In this document: piece after piece, positions 7,334-14,395 of the stretch
Position numbering within the stretch: position 1 is the first letter of the stretch
How the letters are laid out: every line of letters starts with the position of its first letter
Source of the DNA: Pseudomonadota bacterium
GTDB lineage: Bacteria; Pseudomonadota; Gammaproteobacteria; Burkholderiales; Burkholderiaceae_E
DNA length: 15,598 nucleotides
Direction: 5' to 3'
Assembly (NCBI GenBank): GCA_023388075.1
Contig: JAEWGX010000078.1
Coordinates: 1-15,598 of the forward strand
The notes under the pieces: model-generated
What the model was told of the DNA's origin: nothing
The model's database searches: none
Seen by the model: the letters and a program-made list of their open reading frames with translations, nothing else
Translations under genes and position numbers: made by a program

Positions 7334-8394
7334 CGGAACCGATTGAACCAGAGCAGCGACAAGAGTCCGGCCACCGCCAACAGCACCGCGCCGATCGCGC
7401 TCAACAAGGCGGAGACCTCGGTTCGCTTTCGCTCCATCACCAGCTTGTTGCGCAGGTCCTCGTATACCTTGCGAAGATCCGCCGCGGTGCCGGCGTGGAA
7501 GTACTCGCCTCGGGTGATGCTGGCCACGCCCTTGAGGGTCTCCTCGTCCAGTCGCACGTAGAACGAGTACTCGCCGAAATCGACCGAGCCGCCGTCACGC
7601 GTGCCGAAGCCCACAGTGTAGACGCGCACGCCGCGATCCGCCGCCATCCGGGCCGCATCCAGCGGATCCGGCCCCGTGGTGCGCCGCCCGTCGGAGAGCA
7701 GGATGATGACGCCCTGCTCGTAGGAGCCGGGGACCATCGGCGGCGGCTGCGGCGGCGCTTCCTCGCGATCGCCCAGCGGTCGCTGGCGCGAGGACCGGCC
7801 GGAGGCGGCGGCGACACGGTCGCGCCCGGGGCCGCCGACGAGCTTCTCCAGGTCGATCCCGGCCTCCGGGAACAGCATGGCAAGCGCCGCGTACAGCCCA
7901 CTGCCCGTGGCGGTACCGCGCTGCAGGATGAAGCGGTCGATCGACGCGACGAGGTCGTCCCGGTTGGCGGTAGGCATCTGCACCGCCGAAGCGGTGGCGC
8001 CGAACTCGACGATCCCGATGCGCACGTCCTTGGGCACCTCGCGCACGAACGACTTGGCGGCGGACTGCGCGGCGCTCAGCCGGGTGGGTTCGACATCGGT
8101 CGCGCGCATGCTGCCCGAGGTGTCGATCGCCAGCACGATGGTCTTGTACTGGGCGGGCAGCACCAGCGTCGCGTTGGGCCGCGCCATCGCGACCACCATC
8201 AGAATCAGCGCGAGCAGCAGCAGCAGGGGCGGTACGTGGCGACGCAGCCGCATGCCGGGCGAGATGGCCGCGCGAATGATGCCGACGTTGGGATACGCGA
8301 GGCCGCGGCTGCGCCGCAGCGCCCAGTGATAGAAGGCCACGAGCAGGGGAGCCAGTATCAGCAGCCACAACAGGACGGGCGACGCGAATTCCAT
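7330..8394 (-). CDS. VWA domain-containing membrane protein (BatA-like)
   Basis: A 354-residue protein with the layout of BatA-type von Willebrand factor A proteins. There are two N-terminal transmembrane segments (about 7-25 and 54-70), a VWA domain (about 86-315) and a C-terminal transmembrane segment (about 327-350) ending NRFR. The metal-ion-dependent adhesion site is complete: D91-T-S-G-S95, a Thr in RGTATGSG (T161 or T163) and D235 in LLSDGRRTTG. An Arg/Pro/Glu-rich loop at about 188-223 interrupts the domain before the strand carrying D235. Relatives usually sit in MoxR-DUF58-BatA/BatB clusters. Here no MoxR ATPase is in view; the gene instead opens the DUF2157/DUF4401/GDYXXLXY operon. 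The ATG at 8394 follows GGGAG with five bases between. A metal-dependent protein-binding role is likely. Confidence 0.9.
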   Translation of the reverse strand: MEFASPVLLWLLILAPLLVAFYHWALRRSRGLAYPNVGIIRAAISPGMRLRRHVPPLLLLLALILMVVAMARPNATLVLPAQYKTIVLAIDTSGSMRATDVEPTRLSAAQSAAKSFVREVPKDVRIGIVEFGATASAVQMPTANRDDLVASIDRFILQRGTATGSGLYAALAMLFPEAGIDLEKLVGGPGRDRVAAASGRSSRQRPLGDREEAPPQPPPMVPGSYEQGVIILLSDGRRTTGPDPLDAARMAADRGVRVYTVGFGTRDGGSVDFGEYSFYVRLDEETLKGVASITRGEYFHAGTAADLRKVYEDLRNKLVMERKRTEVSALLSAIGAVLLAVAGLLSLLWFNRFR

Positions 8395-8399
8395 CGGTA

Positions 8400-8404
8400 C
8401 TCCC
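8400..8404 (-). promoter_or_regulatory. ribosome-binding site of the VWA gene
   Basis: The minus strand reads GGGAG, then five bases, then ATG at 8394. It supports the start chosen for the first gene of the membrane operon. Confidence 0.55.
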
Positions 8405-8415
8405 GGAGTGAAGCG

Positions 8416-8424
8416 ACTTTAGCA
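8416..8424 (-). promoter_or_regulatory. candidate extended -10 promoter for the VWA operon
   Basis: The minus strand reads TGCTAAAGT: a TGn extension plus TAAAGT (4 of 6 matches to TATAAT), ending 22 bases before the VWA start codon, so the leader would be short. No convincing -35 box is present at 16-18 bases. The 114-base gap after the EamA gene is the natural place for the promoter of the five-gene unit. Motif evidence only. Confidence 0.35.
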
Positions 8425-8470
8425 CCGCGGCGCGAACCCGTGCGAGTACCACCCCCCGCCGACACGGCCG

Positions 8471-8491
8471 GTGGCGCGGCGTCCGCGCCAC
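8471..8491 (-). terminator. GC-rich hairpin after the EamA gene
   Basis: GTGGCGCGG (8471-8479) pairs perfectly with CCGCGCCAC (8483-8491) around a 3-base loop, 17 bases past the stop codon of the EamA gene. The minus strand beyond it is G-rich with no T-run, so it is not a classical intrinsic terminator. It might still separate EamA from the VWA operon or protect a 3' end. Confidence 0.35.
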
Positions 8492-8508
8492 GCCGAACGC
8501 GTCGCCAC

Positions 8509-9420
8509 TCAGCGGCGCACGCCCGGCACGCTGCGTTCCCGGTAGAGGAGATAGAGGCCGCTTGCCACCACGATCGCGGCGCCGATCACCACCGCGGCCC
8601 TCGGCACGTCGCCGAAGACGAAGAAGCCCAGCAGGCACATGTAGAGGATCTGCTGGTAGATGAAGGGCGAGAGCGTCGACGCCGGCGCGAAGCGGTGCGC
8701 CAGCGCGAGCAGGTAGTGACCGAGCCCGCCGGCGATGCCGGTGAGCGCGACCACGGACCACTCCAGCAGCGTGCCCGGCGTCTGCCAGGCGAGCAGCGCG
8801 AACGGCGCGATCACCACGGTCGAGCCGAGCGCGGAGAGGAAATTGGTGCTCTCCGGCCGGTCCACCGCGGCCAGGTGGCGCGTCAGGAGGATGAAGCAGG
8901 CGTAGAGCATCGTCTGCGCGAGCGAGACCAGCATCGCCGGATGAAAGCCCCGGCTTCCCGGCTGAAGGATCACCAGCACGCCGACGAAGCCGACCACGAT
9001 CGCGGCCCATCGGCCGGCATCGAGCCGCTCGCCCAGCAGGCGCACGCCGAGCACCGCCACCACGATCGGGGCAAGGAACATGATGGATCCGGTCTCGGCG
9101 AGCTGCAGGTACTGGAGCGCCCAGAAATTCATCGCCGTCATCGCCGGCAGCATGAGCGCGCGCACCAGCTGCAGCCACGGGCGGCGCGTGCGCAGGATGT
9201 CCAGCCGCGACACCGGCACCATCACCGCCGCCGTGAAGACGGTGTGGCCGAGGAAGCGCAGGAACACCACCTGCGCGAGCGGCAGCGTCTGCACCAGCCA
9301 CTTGGCGCTGGTGTCGAGCACCGAGAACAGCAGGACCGCCCCGGAGACGATCGCGATGCCGACCAGGCGATTGCGGCCGCTGTCGGCATGCAGCAGGGAC
9401 CCCCCGACGGGCGCGGTCAT
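8509..9420 (-). CDS. EamA-family (DMT superfamily) transporter
   Basis: A 303-residue inner-membrane protein with ten predicted hydrophobic segments in two EamA repeats (about 18-152 and 165-295), the standard length and layout of drug/metabolite transporters. Repeat-typical segments include VVFLRFLGHTVFTAA (51-65), ALQYLQLAETGSIMFLAPIV (101-120), LLGERLDAGRW (128-138) and, in the second half, TGIAGGLGHYLLALAHRFAP (227-246). The substrate cannot be read from sequence; family members export amino acids, metabolites or drugs. The ATG at 9420 gives a short cytosolic N-terminus; no clear Shine-Dalgarno precedes it. It is 155 bases from the end of uvrC and 114 bases from the VWA gene, so it is probably its own transcription unit. 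Confidence 0.92.
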   Translation of the reverse strand: MTAPVGGSLLHADSGRNRLVGIAIVSGAVLLFSVLDTSAKWLVQTLPLAQVVFLRFLGHTVFTAAVMVPVSRLDILRTRRPWLQLVRALMLPAMTAMNFWALQYLQLAETGSIMFLAPIVVAVLGVRLLGERLDAGRWAAIVVGFVGVLVILQPGSRGFHPAMLVSLAQTMLYACFILLTRHLAAVDRPESTNFLSALGSTVVIAPFALLAWQTPGTLLEWSVVALTGIAGGLGHYLLALAHRFAPASTLSPFIYQQILYMCLLGFFVFGDVPRAAVVIGAAIVVASGLYLLYRERSVPGVRR

Positions 9421-9575
9421 CGGCGAGGCAACGGGACGTCCCCGGCGGGGTCAGGCAGTGGCGGCACTGGGGAGGAGGCAGGGCAGCGGGAAGGAGCAGC
9501 GGAAACGAGCAGCAGACAAGGGCACCAGGGAGCGCGACGGCTGGGGATCCGGCGGTCTGTACGAAGTCTACCGGC
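9421..9575. other. intergenic region between uvrC and the EamA gene
   Basis: This 155-base gap has a strand bias: from about 9470 to 9535 the plus strand is mostly purine. A small inverted repeat (CAGTG at 9456-9460, CACTG at 9465-9469) is present. I see no good terminator for uvrC, no clear promoter for the EamA gene and no small ORF with a ribosome-binding site. Confidence 0.5.
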
Positions 9576-11462
9576 TCAGTGCAGGCGCCGGTAGATTTCT
9601 TCGGCGAGGGTGCGGGAGATGCCCTCCACGCTCGCCAGGTCCTCGACGCTCGCGGCCATGACGCCGCGCAGCCCGCCGAAGCGCGCGAGCAGGCGCTGCC
9701 GGCGCTTCGCGCCGATGCCTTCGATGTCCTCCAGCGCCGAAGCGCGCCGCGCCTTCGCCCGGCGCGCCCGCATGCCGGTGATGGCGAAGCGATGCGCCTC
9801 GTCGCGGATCTGCGCGATCAGCATCAGGGCGGCGGATTCCCGTCCCAGCTCGAGCGGCTCCCGTCCGTCGGCGAAGACGAGGGTCTCCAGCCCGACCTTG
9901 CGCCCTTCCCCCTTGGCCACGCCGACGAGCGCGGCGATGTCCAGCCCGAGCTCCTCGAACACCTCCCGCGCCGCCGAGACCTGCCCCTTTCCGCCGTCGA
10001 TCAGCACGATGTCCGGCAGCCGGTGCTCCGGCATCGCGTCCGACGGATCGGGCGTCGCGTCACCGGCGACCGCGAGCCGCCCGTAGCGCCGCGTGAGGAC
10101 CTGCCGCATGGCGGCATAGTCGTCACCCGGCTCGATGCCGGCGATGTTGAAGCGGCGGTACTCGCCGCGGGCCATCTGGTGGCCCTGGAAAACCACGCAG
10201 GACGCCTGCGTCGCTTCGCCCATGGTGTGGCTGATGTCGAAGCACTCGATGCGCAACTGCTCGAGGCGCGCCTCGTCCAGCCGCAGCACCCGAGCGAGCT
10301 CCCGCGTGCGCGCCTGCTGCGACCCTTCCTCCGCGAGCGCGCGGGTGAGCGCGATCTCCGCGTTGCCCTGCGCCTGCTCGAGCCAGCGTCGGCGGGTCTC
10401 GTGCGGCACGCGGATCCACTGCACCGGCTTGCCCGCCTGCTCGGTGAGGCTCGACAGCACCTCCGGATCCTGCGGCTCGATCGCGCAGACGATGATCGGG
10501 GGCACGAAGGCGCCGGCATAGTGCTGCGCCAGGAATGCCTCCAGCACCGAGACCGGCGTCGATTCGTCGACCTCGCCGACGTGGGTGGGGAAGAACGCCT
10601 TGTCGCCCAGGTGGCGGCCGCCGCGCACCATGGCGAGGTTCAGGCAGACCTTGCCGCCACGCACGGCGACGGCGATGATGTCGGCGTCGGTGTCCGAGCC
10701 GGTGTCCATCGACTGCTGGTGCAGCACCCGGGAGAGCGCGGTGATGCGGTTGCGGTGCACCGCCGCCTCCTCGAAGCGAAGGTCCTCCGCCGCCTCCGTC
10801 ATCGCCCGCTCCAGGTCCGCGAGGATCTCCCGGTGGCCGCCGCGCAGGAAGCGCACCGCGGACTCCACGTCCGCCGCGTAGGCCTCGGGCGTGATCAGGC
10901 CCACGCAGGGCGCGCTGCAGCGGTCGATCTGGTGCAGCAGGCAGGGACGCGACCGGTTGGCGAACACCGTGTCCTCGCAGGTGCGCAGGCGAAACACCTT
11001 CTGCAGCACCTGGATTCCCTCCTTCACCGCCCAGGCGCTGGGATACGGCCCGAAGAAGCGCGACTCCCGGTCCACGCCGCCGCGGTAGTACGCGATGCGC
11101 GGATACTCGTGCGAGGTGATCCGCAGGAACGGATACGACTTGTCGTCGCGGAAGACGATGTTGTAGCGCGGCAGCAGCGACTTGATGAGGTTGCTTTCCA
11201 GCAGCAGCGCCTCGGCCTCGGAGCGCGTGGCGGTCGTCTCGATCCGGCGGATCCGCCCGATCATCTGCGCGATCCGCGGGCTCGCCTGGTTCTTGTTGAA
11301 GTAGGACGAGACGCGCTTCCTGAGGTCACGCGCCTTGCCGACGTAGAGCACCACGTCGTCCTCTCCGATCATGCGATAGACGCCCGGACGGTTGGGCAAC
11401 CGCCGCAGGAACGCCTTCAGGTCCTGCTGCGGCGCCGCTTCGGCGGTGCCGTCTGCTGCCAT
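9576..11462 (-). CDS. uvrC: UvrABC system protein C (excinuclease subunit)
   Basis: A 628-residue UvrC, which makes both incisions around a lesion in nucleotide excision repair after UvrB loading. Domains in order: GIY-YIG nuclease (G27-V-Y29, Y40-V-G42, Arg/Lys-rich helix 43-50, likely metal ligand E89); four Cys with the spacing of the UvrC iron-sulfur cluster (C162, C174, C182, C186); a UvrB-binding UVR segment (about 212-245); the RNase H-like 5' nuclease (D409 in CFDISHT, D489 in LIDGGKGQ, H557 in EAHRFAI); and tandem helix-hairpin-helix motifs at the end (580-626). Slightly longer than the 610-residue E. coli protein, partly through a linker at 466-480. The ATG at 11462 lies five bases after the nagZ stop; the frame also extends back into nagZ, but that part lacks UvrC homology. 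A GTG at 11465 is a minor alternative. Confidence 0.97.
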   Translation of the reverse strand: MAADGTAEAAPQQDLKAFLRRLPNRPGVYRMIGEDDVVLYVGKARDLRKRVSSYFNKNQASPRIAQMIGRIRRIETTATRSEAEALLLESNLIKSLLPRYNIVFRDDKSYPFLRITSHEYPRIAYYRGGVDRESRFFGPYPSAWAVKEGIQVLQKVFRLRTCEDTVFANRSRPCLLHQIDRCSAPCVGLITPEAYAADVESAVRFLRGGHREILADLERAMTEAAEDLRFEEAAVHRNRITALSRVLHQQSMDTGSDTDADIIAVAVRGGKVCLNLAMVRGGRHLGDKAFFPTHVGEVDESTPVSVLEAFLAQHYAGAFVPPIIVCAIEPQDPEVLSSLTEQAGKPVQWIRVPHETRRRWLEQAQGNAEIALTRALAEEGSQQARTRELARVLRLDEARLEQLRIECFDISHTMGEATQASCVVFQGHQMARGEYRRFNIAGIEPGDDYAAMRQVLTRRYGRLAVAGDATPDPSDAMPEHRLPDIVLIDGGKGQVSAAREVFEELGLDIAALVGVAKGEGRKVGLETLVFADGREPLELGRESAALMLIAQIRDEAHRFAITGMRARRAKARRASALEDIEGIGAKRRQRLLARFGGLRGVMAASVEDLASVEGISRTLAEEIYRRLH

Positions 11463-11467
11463 CACGA

Positions 11468-12469
11468 TCAGCGCGGCGCGCCGCCGCCGGCCATGCCGAT
11501 ACCTGGATGGATGGCAGCGATGCGGCGGGCGAGATGCCGGTTGCGCGGCGGGCGCAGCCGGGCAAGCAGCTCGTCGGCAAGATCGGGACGGTTGCACACC
11601 AGCACCATGTCGCAGCCCGCCTTCAGCGCCGCGGCCGCCCGCGCCGTGATGCCGCCGGCCACCGTCGCCGCCTCCATGGTCAGGTCGTCGGAGAAGACGA
11701 GGCCGTCGAAGCCGAGCCGGCCGCGCAGGATGTCCTGCAGCCACCTGCGTGAGAAGCCTGCCGGAGACGGATCGACGCTGGGATAGACCACGTGCGCCGG
11801 CATCACCGCGGTGAGCACGCGTCCGAGCCAGCCGTACGGCGCCGCGTCGATGGAGAGGATGTCGTCGATTGCACGTTCGTCGGTGGGCATCGCCACGTGC
11901 GAGTCCGCGCTAGCGTAGCCGTGCCCGGGAAAATGCTTGCCGCAGTTCCCGACGCCCCCGAGCAGCAGCCCGTGCGCAAGACAACGCGCGAGCATCGCCA
12001 CCACCCGCGGATCCGGATGGAAGGCACGGTCGCCGATCACTCCGGAGGCGCCGTGGTCGATGTCCAGCACCGGCGTGAAGCTCAGGTCCACGCCCACTGC
12101 GCGCAGCTCCGAGCCGATACGGAAGCCCACGTCGGTCGCCTCGCGGCACGCCGCGAGGACGTCGCGATCCCACAGGTGGCCAAGCTCGCGCATCGGCGCG
12201 ATCTCGCTGAAGCCCTTGCGAAAGCGCTGCACCCGCCCTCCCTCGTGGTCGACGCAGACGAGCAGGGGTGCGGTGCGGATCGCGTGGATCGCGGCGGTGA
12301 GGGCGGCCACCTGGCGCGGCGATTCGTAGTTGCGGGCGAAGAGGATCACGCCGCCGACCAGCGGATGCCGAAGGCGGTCACGCTCGGCCTCGGTGAGCTC
12401 CAGCCCGGCGACGTCGACGATGACCGGGCCCAGCGGCAGCTCGGCCGGCGCGCGTCGCGTCGCGCTCAT
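11468..12469 (-). CDS. nagZ: beta-N-acetylhexosaminidase (glycoside hydrolase family 3)
   Basis: A 333-residue cytosolic NagZ, which removes N-acetylglucosamine from 1,6-anhydro-muropeptides in peptidoglycan recycling; its products can signal AmpR-type beta-lactamase induction. Visible motifs are VDHEGGRVQR (73-82), KHFPGHG (178-184), the catalytic Asp-His pair D189-S-H191 on the flexible loop and the nucleophile motif FSDDLTM (259-265, probably D261). Length is typical. The ATG at 12469 overlaps the acpS stop by four bases, with GGAG eight bases upstream. It ends six bases before uvrC. The order acpS-nagZ-uvrC suggests it is an internal gene of the era-led operon. Confidence 0.96.
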   Translation of the reverse strand: MSATRRAPAELPLGPVIVDVAGLELTEAERDRLRHPLVGGVILFARNYESPRQVAALTAAIHAIRTAPLLVCVDHEGGRVQRFRKGFSEIAPMRELGHLWDRDVLAACREATDVGFRIGSELRAVGVDLSFTPVLDIDHGASGVIGDRAFHPDPRVVAMLARCLAHGLLLGGVGNCGKHFPGHGYASADSHVAMPTDERAIDDILSIDAAPYGWLGRVLTAVMPAHVVYPSVDPSPAGFSRRWLQDILRGRLGFDGLVFSDDLTMEAATVAGGITARAAAALKAGCDMVLVCNRPDLADELLARLRPPRNRHLARRIAAIHPGIGMAGGGAPR

Positions 12470-12885
12470 GACTTGGTCTCCAGGATCACGAAGGCGAGCG
12501 CGCTGTCCTTCTCGTCCGACAGCGACACATGCGCGGTCACGCCGAGCGACTCGAGGTACGGTGCGAGCGCCTTGCGGGCCACCGGGTACGGACGCCCCCG
12601 GCAGTCGTTCAGGATCTGCAGCGAGAGCAGCGTCATCGGCCCGCGCAGGCCGAGACCGAGCGCCTTGGAGAACGCCTCCTTGCCGGCGAAGCGCTTGGCC
12701 AGGTAGCGGACGGCGCGGTCGGTCCCCGCCACCCCGTCGGTGGGGCCCCGGCCGCGCCGACGCTCGAACTCGGTCATCTCGTCGGGTCCGAGCACGCGCC
12801 GTGCGAAACGCTCGCCGTACTTCGCGTAGAGGGTCTCGATTCGCGGAAGGAGGACGATGTCGGTGCCGATCCCGTAGACCGCCAT
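12466..12885 (-). CDS. acpS: holo-[acyl-carrier-protein] synthase
   Basis: A 139-residue AcpS, which transfers 4'-phosphopantetheine from coenzyme A to the serine of acyl carrier protein, activating fatty acid synthesis. The N-terminus MAVYGIGTDIV is canonical, with Mg2+ ligand D9; the second acidic ligand is E70 in KRFAGKEAFSKALG (64-77), followed by NDCRGRPY (93-100) and HVSLSDEKDSALAFV (119-133). A Gly/Arg-rich loop at about 43-58 makes it slightly longer than the 126-residue E. coli enzyme. The frame also offers GTG at 12900, but ATG at 12885 gives the family start and has GAGG five bases upstream, overlapping the pdxJ stop. The pdxJ-acpS pairing is a widespread conserved neighbourhood. 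Confidence 0.96.
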   Translation of the reverse strand: MAVYGIGTDIVLLPRIETLYAKYGERFARRVLGPDEMTEFERRRGRGPTDGVAGTDRAVRYLAKRFAGKEAFSKALGLGLRGPMTLLSLQILNDCRGRPYPVARKALAPYLESLGVTAHVSLSDEKDSALAFVILETKS

Positions 12886-12890
12886 GGACG

Positions 12891-12894
12891 CCTC
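12891..12894 (-). promoter_or_regulatory. ribosome-binding site deciding the acpS start
   Basis: The minus strand reads GAGG, five bases, then ATG at 12885. It shares bases with the TGA stop of pdxJ. It favours ATG at 12885 over the upstream GTG at 12900. Confidence 0.55.
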
Positions 12895-13648
12895 AGGCAC
12901 TGCCGGCCGCCGCCTCGCGCAGCAGCCGCTTCATCTGCGCGACCGCCTCGCGCAGGCCGACGAACAGCGCGCGCGAGACGATCGCGTGGCCGATGTGCAG
13001 CTCGCGCACCCCCGGCAGCGCCGCCACCGGCTGCACGTTGAAATAGTTGAGCGCATGGCCGGCATTGAACCGCATGCCCTGGTCGCGCACCTGCGCTCCG
13101 ACGTCGCGGATCCGCGCAAGCTCGCGCACCACCGCCGGGCTTTCGGCGTCGCGGCCCTGCTGGTGGAAGGCCTCGGCATAGGGGCCGGTGTGGATCTCGC
13201 ACACCGCCGCCCCCACCCGCGCCGCGGCCTTCACCTGCGCCGGCTCGGCGTCGATGAATACGCTGGTGACCACGCCGGCCTCCTTCAGCCGCGCGATCGC
13301 GGCGGCGATCTTCGCCTCCTGCGAGACGATGTCCAGCCCGCCCTCGGTGGTGACTTCGTGGCGCCCCTCCGGCACCAGCATCGCCATCTCCGGCCGCAGC
13401 GCCACCGCGATGTCGATCATCTCCTCGGTGGCCGCCATCTCCAGGTTCAGCTTGATGTGGGTGAGCTCGCGCAGGCGTCGCACGTCCACGTCCTGGATGT
13501 GGCGCCGATCCTCGCGCAGGTGCACCGTGATGCCGTCCGCGCCGCCGAGATGCGCTTCCACCGCCGCCCATACCGGGTCCGGCTCGTAGGTGCGGCGCGC
13601 CTGGCGCACTGTTGCCACGTGGTCGATGTTGACACCGAGTTCGATCAT
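12893..13648 (-). CDS. pdxJ: pyridoxine 5'-phosphate synthase
   Basis: A 251-residue PdxJ, the TIM-barrel enzyme that condenses 3-amino-1-hydroxyacetone 1-phosphate with 1-deoxy-D-xylulose 5-phosphate to pyridoxine 5'-phosphate, the last ring-forming step of DXP-dependent vitamin B6 synthesis. Near-invariant segments are GVNIDHVATVRQAR (5-18), DGITVHLREDRRHIQD (38-53, with H43, R45 and H50), LNLEMAATEEM (67-77, E70), FIDAEPAQVKAAARVGA (131-147), EIHTGPYA (151-158, E151) and NAGHALNYFNV (195-205, H198). These match the known catalytic and phosphate-binding residues. The ATG at 13648 gives the family N-terminus; a G-rich GGACGGG stretch upstream may serve as ribosome-binding site. It follows recO after 57 bases. 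Confidence 0.97.
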   Translation of the reverse strand: MIELGVNIDHVATVRQARRTYEPDPVWAAVEAHLGGADGITVHLREDRRHIQDVDVRRLRELTHIKLNLEMAATEEMIDIAVALRPEMAMLVPEGRHEVTTEGGLDIVSQEAKIAAAIARLKEAGVVTSVFIDAEPAQVKAAARVGAAVCEIHTGPYAEAFHQQGRDAESPAVVRELARIRDVGAQVRDQGMRFNAGHALNYFNVQPVAALPGVRELHIGHAIVSRALFVGLREAVAQMKRLLREAAAGSA

Positions 13649-13666
13649 TTCTGCCCGTCCGGGAAT

Positions 13667-13683
13667 GCCGGGCGCGGCCCGGC
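13667..13683 (-). other. perfect 7-bp hairpin between recO and pdxJ
   Basis: GCCGGGC (13667-13673) and GCCCGGC (13677-13683) form a perfect stem around a 3-base loop. It is the only notable structure in the 57-base gap and ends 18 bases before the pdxJ start codon. On the minus strand it is followed by ATTCCC, without a T-run, so termination is doubtful; an effect on mRNA processing or on initiation at pdxJ is possible. Confidence 0.35.
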
Positions 13684-13705
13684 TGCCGCGCCTGTGCGCA
13701 GGGCG

Positions 13706-14395
13706 CTACAGTCGCTGCAGGTCGATAAGGATCTGCCGCGTCTTCAGCGGCACGCCCTCCAGCTGGGCCCCGAGGACCTGGCGGGAGAGACGCTTGGCCG
13801 TGGCGAGCGCCCCGGGTGCATCATACCGCCCGACGGCGATGTCCCGAAGCAGCCGCCCCGGAAACGCGTCGTCGTCCGCGCCGTCGCTGAGCACGAGTTG
13901 GCCCGCGGACATCCGGTAGTCCGCTCCGGCCTCGAGCTCGCGACCGTCCTGGTCGCAGGTGAGATCGGGCGCATAGCCGGTCTCCCGCAGGAGCAGCCAC
14001 TCGAAGCGTCGCAGGATCTCCTCCTGCCCGCCTCGCTCGCCCAGCGCCTGCAAAGCCTCGACGTAGCCGTCGAAGAGCGCCGGATGCGGATCCTCGCGCA
14101 TCAGCAGCCGGACCAGCAGCTCGTTCAGGTAGAACGCGAAGAGCAGCGCCTCTCCCGCGGGCATCGGCAGCCCCCCCTGCCATTCGGCCCGGGTGAGCGT
14201 GCGCAGCTCGCCCTTGCCGGCCACCGCGATCTCCACCGGCTGGAACTGCAGCAGCACCGCGCGCAGCGCCGACTGCGGCCGACGCGCTCCCTTTGCCACC
14301 ACCGCGAGCCGGCCCGTCCTGCGGGTGAACAGCTCCACCACCAGGCTGGTCTCCCGGTAGGGCACGCTGTGCAGGACGAAAGCGGTCTCACTCAT
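13706..14395 (-). CDS. recO: DNA repair protein RecO
   Basis: A 229-residue RecO, which works with RecR to load RecA on SSB-coated single-stranded DNA in RecF-pathway repair. The N-terminal OB-fold is recognisable: AFVLHSVPYRETSLVVELFT (5-24), then GRLAVVAKGARRPQSALRAV (28-47) and LLQFQPVEI (48-56). The helical C-terminal domain contains EALLFAFYLNELLVRLL (81-97), HPALFDGYVEALQALG (103-118) and RRFEWLLLRETGYAPDL (128-144), all typical. A single Cys (C146) follows, so the zinc-binding Cys cluster of some RecO proteins is absent. The start overlaps the era stop by eight bases with no good ribosome-binding site, so translation is probably coupled to era. Confidence 0.95.
   Translation of the reverse strand: MSETAFVLHSVPYRETSLVVELFTRRTGRLAVVAKGARRPQSALRAVLLQFQPVEIAVAGKGELRTLTRAEWQGGLPMPAGEALLFAFYLNELLVRLLMREDPHPALFDGYVEALQALGERGGQEEILRRFEWLLLRETGYAPDLTCDQDGRELEAGADYRMSAGQLVLSDGADDDAFPGRLLRDIAVGRYDAPGALATAKRLSRQVLGAQLEGVPLKTRQILIDLQRL

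Noticed and set aside
7495..9594. A 699-codon plus-strand open frame opposite the VWA and EamA genes
   Set aside because: Composition is dominated by Arg, His, Gln and Ala, no motif is recognisable, and both genes below it are firm family members.
11463..11744. N-terminal extension of UvrC into nagZ
   Set aside because: The 94 extra residues are a shifted-frame reading of conserved nagZ; UvrC homology begins just after the ATG at 11462.
9579..11786. A 735-codon plus-strand open frame opposite uvrC and the end of nagZ
   Set aside because: It is the complement of clearly conserved genes; its translation is Arg/His/Ala/Leu-rich with no domain. Long antisense frames are expected at this GC content.
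12886..12900. GTG start of acpS at 12900
   Set aside because: AcpS proteins start a few residues before GIGTDIV, and the ATG at 12885 has a well-placed GAGG.
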